Positions 56,617-64,000 of a stretch of DNA of 64,000 nucleotides are shown in pieces (position 1 is the first letter of the stretch; every line of letters starts with the position of its first letter). The position numbers and the translations under genes are program-made. The notes under the pieces are model-generated. The model saw nothing but the letters and a program-made list of their open reading frames with translations. It was not told the origin of the DNA and searched no databases. The stretch comes from Pelagophyceae sp. CCMP2097 (lineage: Eukaryota > Sar > Pelagophyceae). Location: NCBI GenBank assembly GCA_026770575.1, contig MU657202.1, positions 53,949 through 117,948 on the forward strand. Direction: 5' to 3'.

Positions 56617-59272
56617 ATGGTGCTGGCGCTGGTGCTGTGCCACGTGGCCCTCGCCCTCGCCTTGTCACCGCGCGCGCCGCGCGCCGCGCCGCGCCGCGGC
56701 GGCGCGACGAATGCGGCGGGGGCATCGGACGGTGACGACTCGGACTATCGTCGCCGCGCCGCGCCCGACGAGCGCAGCGCGCCGCGGCGGGGGGCGGACG
56801 ACCGAGGCGCGCCGCGGCGCGGGTCGGACGACCGCGGCGCGCCGCGGCGCGGGTACGACGACCGCAGCGCTCCGCGGCGTGGGTCCGACGACCGCGGCTC
56901 TCCGCGGCGAGGGCCGGACGACCGCCGGCGCGAGTCGGACGACCGCGGCGCTCCGCGGCGCGGGCCGGACGACCGCGGCGCTCCACGGCGCGACGACCGC
57001 GGCGCTCCACGGCGCGGGCCGCCGCCGCCGCGGGAGAGCTGGGCGGTGCGGCGGCTGAGCGGCGATTCGGCGGCGTCGCAGGCACGGAACGGCCGCGCGA
57101 AGAAATGGGAGACGCGCGGTGACGCGCTCTACCAAGCGTCGACGGGCGACGCGTTTGCGGGCCTCGTGGGCGCGGAACTTGAGGCGGCGGCCGAGGCCAT
57201 GCTTCTGGGCCTCGCCGCGCCGCCGCGGCCGCTTGACGACGACGACGAAGACGCCGTCGCGGAAGCCATCCCTTCCACGGTGGCGTGGGGCGGCGTCTCC
57301 GTCGGGCCCGTGCTGCTGCCGCGGCTGCTGGCGGCGCAGATCATGCAGCCGACGCCGATCCAGCGCGCGGCGTTCGACGTCATCGCGCGCGGCGACGCGG
57401 CGCTCATCGTCTCCGAGACCGGGTGCGCATTCGGGGCGCTGGGGCAGACAAAAAAGGCGCGCTTCCGGAGCGAATTTACGTAGGTCGGGCAAGACGCTCG
57501 CTTTCCTTGTGCCGCTGCTGGCGCGGCTGCCGCGGAGCACGCCGTTCCAGGCGCTCCTCGTCTGCCCGAGCGCCGAGGTGGCACAGCAGACGCAGCGCGC
57601 CGTCGACGCGCTCTGGCCGCCCGACGCGGCCGGGAGCGCGGTGCACGTGGCCGCGGACGCGGACGCTCTGGAGGCCCTGGCTCTCAGGCCGGCGCCTTTA
57701 ATCGCGGGCACGCCTGCGGCGCTGCACGCGCTTTTAAAAGCAGCCAAGGCTCAAAGCGCCGACGAGCGCCGCAAAGATGTGTGGCACGTCGGCGCGAGCG
57801 ACATGGACGCGTCCGTCTCGAGCCTGCTCATGAAGAACCTGCGGGCTGTTGTGGTAGACGAAGTGGACCAGCTCCTGGACACGGCGGCACACGCGGCTTT
57901 TGCGCTGGACACGCGCAAGGCGCAGCCAAAGCTGACGGCGTGCGAGGCTTTGCTGAGGTCGCTGCCGTGGCCAAAGGCCCACGAGGGCAAGGTCGGTCTG
58001 CAGCTCATCTGCGCGTCTGCGAGCGTCGGCCGCGTGCTCCGGCGCCAACTGCAGCAGATCACGGGCGCGGCGAGCGTCGACGCCGCCGCCGCTTTGGTGA
58101 CCGCGGGCGCGAGACGTGGCACGTGCCCGGAGACGCTCGACCACGTCGCCGCGTTGTGGGGGTCCGCTGCCGGGTCCGCCGAGGCCGGCGAAGGCGACCG
58201 CGTCGAGGCCGTCGCGGACGCCATCTTCGCGGCGATGGCGCACCTGCCGCCACGGGCGACGATTGTGTTCGCGACCAAGTCGCTCGGGAGTACGGCCCGA
58301 ATCGCCGACGCTCTCAAAAAGCGAGGCCTCGGCGACGTCTCGACGCTCGGCAGCCGGAAACCCGCTGCGTTTGACGACGACTACGACGGCGCCGAAGTGG
58401 CCGACCTCAAGGCTTTGCTGCGTGAAAGGAAGCTTTCAAACGTCGGGGGCAAGCTCGTTCTCGTGGACCGCCTCCGCAAAAGCGACGCCGCGCCGTCGGA
58501 CGACTTGGAAGCGGCGACTGACGTGGACGCCGACGCGTACGCTGCTTTCAAGGTGCCCGAGTTGAAGGACCTGCTGCGCGCGAGAGAGCTCAAGGTCTCC
58601 GGAGGCACAAAAGCGGACCTCTGCGCCCGACTCGTGCAAGACGACCGCCGCGCGGCGGCGGCGGCCGCGGGGGCGACGCCGCTCGCGCTCGGTGAGGCCG
58701 CCGTCCAAGCAAGCTGGGCGAGTACTCCCGTGTTTGTAGCCAACGACAAGTGTTCGCCGCGTCTGCAGTTTAGGAAACCAGCAACGTGGCATCGAGGCTC
58801 GAGTCGCGAGCGGCATGACAGAGGCTCGATGGGCGTCGGGGGGTGACACTCTATATCGCCGTCAGAGGCTCGATGGGCGTCGGGGGATGACCCTATAAAG
58901 CGCCGTCAGACGCGAAAGAGGGATGATGATTGCCGTATACTAGGTTTGCCCGCGGGCTGGACATGCCCCTCGGCTACGCCTTTTTGACGAGCCCGCCTGC
59001 GACGGCGGCGCTCTACCTCCACCAGGCCGGCCGCGTCGGCCGCTGCGGCGCGCAGGGGACCGCCGTGACACTCGTCGAGCACAGCCAGGTAACTCGTTGT
59101 TTGGGACCGCGGGCATCGATGAGACGCAACGCACGCTTCGAAGACCGCCATGGCGATATGCATCGTCCAACCGTAGGTGCCGCGGCTGGCGAGCTTTGCT
59201 GCCGACCTTGGCATCCGATTCAAAACAATCAAGGTCCCTCCGTCCGTTTGCGCCGAGGCATTAAAATTATAG
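56617..59272 (+). CDS. DEAD-box-like (DEVD) RNA helicase with two SAP domains in RecA2
   Basis: Model: 56617-57422, 57484-58749, 58944-59088, 59177-59272 (770 residues); introns of 61, 194 and 88 nt, phases 2, 2, 0. The N terminus is a hydrophobic signal-like stretch (possible organelle or plastid targeting), then about nine D-D-R-G-A-P-R-R-G decapeptides (residues 57-138), an RG-type RNA-binding region. Helicase motifs: Q (Q-P-T-P-I-Q, about 243), I (T-G-S-G-K-T, split by intron 1), II (V-V-D-E-V-D, about 391, DEVD instead of DEAD), III (S-A-S, about 445), IV (I-V-F-A-T-K-S, about 528), V (A-R-G-L-D-M-P, 693-699) and VI (H-Q-A-G-R-V-G-R, 717-724). Between IV and V lie two SAP-like helix-turn-helix motifs: [13 protein letters not shown] (about 572-606) and [12 protein letters not shown] (about 623-657). 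An organelle role is possible but unproven. Confidence 0.87.
56785..57030 (+). repeat. 30-nt repeats encoding DDRGAPRRG decapeptide
   Basis: About eight to nine imperfect 30-nt units lie in the first helicase exon, with consensus [SPY]-D-D-R-[GS]-[AS]-P-R-R-G. One unit is altered (P-D-D-R-R-R-E) and one is short. They are Arg/Gly/Asp-rich, typical of disordered RNA-binding or condensate-forming tails. Confidence 0.9.
58819..58906 (+). repeat. 44-nt tandem repeat in helicase intron
   Basis: Two 44-nt copies (58819-58862, 58863-58906) share an identical first 24 nt beginning cagaggctcgatgggc. They fill much of intron 58750-58943, and a degenerate start of a third copy follows. Confidence 0.9.
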
Positions 59273-59317
59273 TTGTTGTCCCACGCCCGCCGGGGCGGCG
59301 CGCCTTTGAAAGACAAT
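59273..59317. other. 45-bp gap between convergent stops
   Basis: Only 45 bp separate the helicase TAG (+) from the stop of the membrane-protein gene (-). The 3' UTRs must overlap as antisense transcripts unless they are extremely short. Confidence 0.7.
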
Positions 59318-60419
59318 CTAATGTCCGTGGATGCGCGCGCGGAGCTCGGTGCGCGCGGCCTTGTTCGCGACGGCCCCAAGCGAGTACGGCGGAAATCCGC
59401 GGACCCAGCGCGCGACGACGACGCTGCCAAGCTGCGCGCGCACCTCGGCGAGGCGCTGCGCCAGCGTCGCCGTCGGTCGGTTGTAGACCATGTAGCCAAT
59501 AAGGTGGAACGGCGCCACCTACGCCGCGGCAGACGGTTGAGAGCAAGCCTTGTAGAGCAATCCAACGCTCTTGCCGGCCGGAGGCTGCTCAGACCATCCT
59601 GGCGCTCGACCTTTTCGCCAGAGGCCCGCGAGGCTGCCCGTCGAGGCCCTCGGCGAGGCTGGCTGTCACCGGTTCTCGACGAGGCAGCCCGTAGAGACCC
59701 TTTGGGTGTCCGCCGTCGGCTTGGACGCCGGTTGGTACGACGGGCTGGATGGCCATGGGCAGGAGGACCTGGCAGGCCGTCTCGGCGGCGCGCGGCGAGA
59801 GGTCGAAGTAAGACGCGACGCGCGGGGCGAGCAGCGGTGGGAGCGTGAAGATTACGCCTAGACCACGCGTCGAACGGCGCGTTGAACGGCGTGAAGCCAC
59901 GCACCCATGCCGACGACGTCTCGGACGCCCCATGCCGCAAAGGCGAGCGGCGGCACGCGCCCGGGCGCGCGCGTGCCGAAAAGTTTTGCGAACGCAGAGT
60001 CTTTCCAAAGGCTCAGAGCCGTGTTGCCTAGCCGCGGCGTCGGGGCATCGCGGGTGTCAAGATGGCGGCGTGTGCTCACAGCAGAAGATGGCTGCGGTTT
60101 TTGCTTCAGGTTGGGACTTCTCTGCGCGGGTCTCGTACGAACAGCACGCGTTGTTCGCCGCATACGTCCCTGCATACAAAGCCCAGACGATTCTAAATTC
60201 GCGGCCGCGCAGCGCTTGCACGGGGTCGCGCGCGAGCTGCGAGAGGGAGAGGAAGAACGAGGGCCACAGCTGCGCAGCGCCGGACGAAGCTTGGGCCACT
60301 GCCTTGTCCACCGCGGCCACGACCGGCGCCACGCACGCGCCCGCTGCAGCCGCAGATAAGACGTCGGCGCCGAGGTCCAGCAGCAGCTGCTGCGTCGGCG
60401 CGGGCGGCGGCGGCGCCAT
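59318..60419 (-). CDS. Conserved multi-pass membrane protein of unnamed family (260 residues)
   Basis: Model (minus): exons 60419-60080, 60027-59905, 59857-59739, 59518-59318; introns of 52, 47 and 220 nt; donors GTGAGC, GTGCGT, GTACCA; all phases agree and the CDS is 783 nt. The order of motifs is A-L-Y-A-G-T-Y-A-A-N-N (residues about 85-95), L-W-K-D-S-A-F-A-K-L-F-G (120-131), W-G-V-R-D, F-T-L-P-P-L-L-A-P (158-166), Q-V-L-L-P-M-A-I-Q-P and P-F-H-L-I-G-Y-M-V-Y-N-R-P (197-209). I recall this motif order from uncharacterised fungal and algal membrane proteins that may be mitochondrial, but cannot name the family. Hydrophobic helices alternate with these polar motifs, as in small carriers. The third junction could shift by one codon (GTCGTA donor). 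Confidence 0.75.
59628..59697 (-). repeat. Imperfect about 25-nt repeats in intron
   Basis: Three degenerate copies of gcgaggctgcccgt (59628, 59652, 59678) lie in the 220-nt intron 59519-59738 of the membrane-protein gene. Confidence 0.6.
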
Positions 60420-60787
60420 GCCCCGCGGGGCGGAGGCGCAGCCAATCAACCGACGACTGGAATCAGGGGCGGCCAGCCGGATCGGATCGGGCCGGCCGTA
60501 TACGAAGCCTTAGCGCCAGCCGATCAGTTCCTCGGCGTCTGGCTTCCTCGCCGCGCCCCGGCGTCTGGATGACCAATGAACGTGGGTACGTGTGTACACG
60601 TGCAGCCGGAATCGAACCACAAGCGTGTTCAAAAAAGGGTCGTTTGGGAAAGTTGTCGACATCTTCGAAACATCGGCCGCGGCGCGGTTAGCGCGGGCCC
60701 AGGAGGCTTCTCGCGGCGACCCCGCGCCGAGGCGCCTGAGCGGCCCGCCTCGCCGCGGCGGCGTCGGCAGGGCGAAGGGCGGGCTTG
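60420..60787. promoter_or_regulatory. 368-bp divergent promoter region
   Basis: The region lies between the starts of the membrane-protein gene (-) and the coiled-coil gene (+). It contains a palindromic cgtgtgtacacgtg stretch near 60590 and a tRNA B-box-like ggaatcgaacc (60608-60618, minus sense), but no cloverleaf. No TATA box is clear. Confidence 0.4.
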
Positions 60788-63445
60788 ATGGAGAGTCCGC
60801 CGTCGCGGAGTCCGCCGTCGCGCAGGATGCGCAGCCCGACGTCCGAGGCGTCTTCGCCGGCTTCGCCGGCGTCTGCGGCGTCTGCGAGCGTGGCGTATTA
60901 CAGTCCCGGGGACGACGACTCGCTGCTCGCGACGGACGATTCCGACGCCACGCTCGGATTCACAGCCGAGGAAGCCTTCGTCTCCCGCGACGCCGCCCAG
61001 CTCAAGCTGCTGCGCACGTCCACCGCCGCCGAAGCCGGCGGCGACGAAGGCTTCACCACGCGCTGGACGTCGACGTGAGCCATCGACGAAAGGGCGCCCC
61101 TCGACGAGACCCTTCGTCCAGGTACGCGCGGCGCGTCGCAAACGTCGCGGCGCGGCAGAGCCGGCGGTCGCCGCGCTACGAAGACGTCGACCCCTGCGCT
61201 GCGGAGGGCGCTCTGCGAGCGTTCCTCGGGCGGTCGGCGACGGTTGCAAAGAAGATCGACGTCGGACAAGTCGACAACATGCCAAACCTCACCGTCGACC
61301 ACGTCTCAAGAGCGGCCTACGCGCAACAGCTCGCCGATCTGCCGACGGTGCGAAAGCTTTGGACCGCCTCTTTCGCGGCTTCCCACGCCGTCGCATCGTC
61401 CCACGCCGTCGCGGCGTCCCACGCCGTTTCCGCTAGGGCACGGACGCGTCGGGCCCGGCGACGGGTTTCAGCGACGATACAGAGTTTGCCGAGGAGCGCG
61501 ACGCCGTCGGGCACCGCATGCCCTGGTTGGACGTCGTCGAAGACGGGGCTCGCGATTGGCGCGGCGAGCCGTCAGGCACGCCGTGGCGCGGCGAACCCAC
61601 GGCGTCGCGGCCGTCTTCAAGGCGCGGCGAGGACCGGGCGAGCCCGCGGACCCAGGCCGCCTGGGACCGCAAATCGTTTGAAGACACGAAAAGGCGCGTC
61701 GAAGAGGCGCAGCGCGAGCTCGACGACGCGCGGCGGCGAGGCGACGGCGACGCCGGCCTCGGCGAACGGTCGCGGACGCCGCTGACGGATGCCCACGGCG
61801 GGCTCGGGCCGCTCGCTGCAGGGGCGGCGGCGTACGCAAGCGGGCTCCGCGTCGACAGTGCCGACTTTTCAGACGCGTCGCGCGGCGCCACGCCATCGGT
61901 CCGCGACAACGCGTCGCGGCCGGACACGTCGCACGGCCAACGGCCCACGACGGCCGAGGAGAGGCAACAGGCCCGGTGAGCCCCCGCGGCGCCGTCCGCT
62001 CGCCGGACGAGGCCTTTGTTGTTCGAGTCGTTTGCCGTGATCCTTTGGGCGCTTTCTAGGCGCGCGGGCCTGGCGCAGCTCGAGCTGACCCTAGGCCTCG
62101 GCCTGGCGCCAGCCGTTGCGCAGACGCCCGCCGCGTCGCCCGCGAGGCAGCAGCGACCGCAGGTCGGCCCAGCCGCAAAATCTTTCAGCTGCCAAGTGCG
62201 TCCTAGACACGTGGCTTCTATCACCGTGCCGATGTCCCTCGAAAGCGCTTCCCGAGGCTGGTCGCGCGCCCTCAGTTGATGCTCCCCTCACTTTTCGCTC
62301 TTTAGGCGGACGGCCGGGACGCACAAGTCGGCCGAGTTCTCCACCCGCGCCCGACCAAACAGGCGCGCGCTGCAGAGGTCCTCGCGCGACAGGCGCGCGC
62401 GGCGGCGGCGCTGCGCGCGCTCGCCGCCGTCGAGGCCGGCGGCGACGACGACGACGACGCCGGCGCGCCGCTCGAATTCGACGTGAGAACACAACCTTCT
62501 GTGCTCCGACGTGCCAACGCGGCATTTCGACCCGCGCGACCCGCGCACCCCGCCACGCGGCCCGCGCAGCTCGACGCGGCGACGCGCGCGGCGCCGCGGC
62601 GGTTTTTGCACGTTTCCGACATCGTCGCGCCCCAGCCGCCCCAGCCCTCACCGCCGCCCGACGACGACGACGACGACGCGTCGTACGCCGTGCCGCCGGA
62701 CGCCGCGCCGCACCACTTTGAGCTGCGGACCGATATGCGAGGTGCGCCACCCCCCCCCTGGAGCCGCCGCTTTCGCGCTCCTTTCTCGGCGGCCGGCACG
62801 CGCGGGTCGTCGGCCGCGCGGAATCGACGCCTCGCAGGCCGCTTCGAGGACCTCGACGCGCTGGCCCTGGAGCTGGAGCGGGAGCTGGACGCGGGGCGCG
62901 TGGCCATGGAGTCGTTCCAGGAACGCGCGGCAAACGGCCTTCGCGACGCGGCGGCGAAGAACTACGCGGTCATGCTCGACGCCGCGCGCCGCAGCGCATT
63001 CGTCTCGTCGGAAGACACGGATGGGCACGGCCGTTATGACCGAGCCGCGAGCATGATTCGAGGAGCCCGGGGAAGACGCGCCGTCGTGCCTCGATCGCCT
63101 CGCTAGGCGCACCGCGTGACGCGGCAGCCCGGCGACGACGGCGCCTCGCCGCTCGGCCTGGACTCACCGGGCGCGAGCCTCAGGGCCTCAGGGCGGCACG
63201 GATCACCGCCGCCGCCGCCGCTGACCGCGTCTGCAGAGTGGCGCGCGGCGCGGCACCTCGACACGGCCAACGAGGCGTACCTCGAGCTCCGCGCCGCGCT
63301 CGAGGCCAACGAACGCAACGAGGCAAACGGCCGCCGCCGCCACGTCGCGACCAAACCCGCGGCGCGACCAAAGCCAAAACCCAAACCGCGGCCGGCGCCG
63401 CCCAAGCCGCAGTGGCGCGACCCCAAAGGTACGGCGCTGTGGTAG
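60788..63445 (+). CDS. Unknown disordered/coiled-coil protein, 7 exons (708 residues)
   Basis: Model: 60788-61074, 61122-61347, 61437-61975, 62060-62195, 62306-62741, 62838-63001, 63107-63445; introns of 47, 89, 84, 110, 96 and 105 nt; phases 2, 0, 2, 0, 1, 0 agree throughout and the CDS is 2,127 nt. The N terminus is Ser/Pro-rich (M-E-S-P-P-S-R-S-P-P-S-R-R). The middle has acidic/Ser stretches and charged helices (R-K-S-F-E-D-T-K-R-R-V-E-E-A-Q). Later come an Ala-rich helix with D-D-D-D-D, an L-E-L-E-R-E-L-D helix and a Pro/Lys-rich tail ending W-R-D-P-K-G-T-A-L-W. No family is recognised. The 96-nt intron is a stopless multiple of three, so it could be exon. The last intron uses an atypical GTCTCG donor. 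Confidence 0.65.
61381..61434 (+). repeat. 18-nt x3 tandem repeat in intron
   Basis: Three 18-nt units (61381, 61399, 61417), each starting tcccacgccgt, make up most of the 3' half of the 89-nt intron 61348-61436 and end just before the acceptor. Confidence 0.9.
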
Positions 63446-63486
63446 TAACGGCCCGGAGAAAAGCCGCCCCGGGCCGCGCCGCGCGT

Positions 63487-63869
63487 TCAGAGATTGCCGC
63501 GATTTCCCGGAAGTGCCTGGCTCTGGAGGGCGGGACACGAGCGGGACACGAGGCAAAACCAAGGATTCGGATATCGACGGGGCAAAAACGAGGTCCGGAC
63601 GCCGACGAACGAGGACGACGGTCGAACGACACATGGTCTCCCGCGCGAAAAGTGGATGCCGGGCCTACGAATCGCGCTGGTCGCTCGACGTCTCGCTATT
63701 CGAGCTCCTCCTTCACAGAGCTGCGCACTTACCGGGCCGCTCTCCGCCGGTCGAAGCTCGAAGGTTCTCGGACGTGCTCGCCGCCAAGCCCGTCGTCGAC
63801 AACGAGCCGGCCCGCGCCTCGCGTCACACGCAGTCGGGGCGCACCAAAGCGCCCAAGAGGTCCGCGCAT
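63487..63869 (-). CDS. Doubtful small gene, 2 exons (about 104 residues)
   Basis: ATG 63869 opens M-R-G-P-L-G-R-F-G-A-P-R-L, with a good coding look (R-L-V-V-D-D-G-L-G-G-E-H-V-R-E-P). A textbook GTAAGT donor at 63732 follows. Joining to a TAG acceptor at 63665 keeps phase 2 and gives a second exon 63664-63487 ending at TGA, but that part has unusual composition (Trp/Cys/Arg). It could instead be 5' UTR or an antisense artefact. It is convergent with the 60788-63445 gene. Nothing else convincing is seen between 63446 and 64000. Confidence 0.3.
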
Positions 63870-63926
63870 CGCATAGGCCCCGCGACCGAGCCCAACCACT
63901 CAAAAAAAAGGTCGGGTCTTCAAGAA

Positions 63927-63981
63927 GCGTTAGTTGTTGGCACGCCGGGTGGCACGCTGACAGGGTGCGTTAGTTGTTGGC
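63927..63981 (+). repeat. 15-nt direct repeat, 40-nt spacing
   Basis: gcgttagttgttggc occurs at 63927-63941 and again at 63967-63981, near the right edge of the window. The segment is non-coding as far as can be seen. Confidence 0.85.
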
Positions 63982-64000
63982 GCGGTCGACGACGACCCAG

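Noticed and set aside
60608..60618. tRNA B-box-like sequence (minus sense)
   Set aside because: The T-stem does not pair well and no A box, D arm, anticodon arm or acceptor stem can be found at proper distance.
1..64000. CRISPR arrays, bacterial operons, rRNA genes, viral genes
   Set aside because: No evenly spaced repeats with unique spacers, no rRNA conserved blocks, no viral hallmark proteins; splice structure and plastid presequences indicate a nuclear eukaryotic locus.

Overview
The window is a GC-rich piece of a eukaryotic nuclear genome, most likely from a photosynthetic stramenopile of pelagophyte type (Aureococcus/Pelagomonas-like). The taxonomic guess is inference. It rests on secondary-plastid presequences with an AFAP-type motif (the 54122 gene), a lumenal PsbP-domain protein with a bipartite plus twin-arginine presequence, short GT-AG introns (about 45-225 nt, donors mostly GTG, acceptors mostly TAG), dense genes on both strands and very high GC at third codon positions.

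Layout. Positions 1-36707 (+) hold the 3' part of one uninterrupted giant reading frame, at least 12,234 residues. It is built from about 32 fibronectin type III (FN3) folds, many split by an inserted 'EVQT' beta-module, which is itself sometimes split by a small 'GD-x-vRvGG' barrel-like insert. A convergent 5-exon gene of unknown function (37080-38323, -) follows and shares a 131-bp head-to-head promoter with a membralin-family ER membrane protein (38455-40078, +). Next come an unknown minus-strand gene (40223-41147), a 1.1-kb non-coding stretch with an 8-bp satellite, a putative ATP-grasp (TupA-like) gene (42227-43895, +) and a 3,231-residue disordered protein (44034-53954, -). The last of these has an intron that looks like a terminal-inverted-repeat element.

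From 54122 the right third carries plastid and general genes: a plastid-targeted DUF177/YceD protein, a PsbP-domain thylakoid-lumen protein, a DEAD-box-like (DEVD) helicase with two SAP domains inserted in its second RecA lobe, a conserved multi-pass membrane protein (59318-60419, -), a 7-exon coiled-coil/disordered protein (60788-63445, +) and a doubtful small minus-strand gene at the right edge.

How it fits together. The genes do not form a pathway. Three themes recur: very large repeat-built proteins; short introns, several of which carry private tandem repeats or inverted repeats; and tight convergent or divergent spacing (45-170 bp). YceD/DUF177 (plastid rRNA/ribosome biogenesis) and PsbP (photosystem II/lumen) are neighbours on one strand, and the helicase downstream may also be organellar. 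Exon joins were derived by hand from reading-frame phase, splice consensus and family alignment from memory. They should be read as models.
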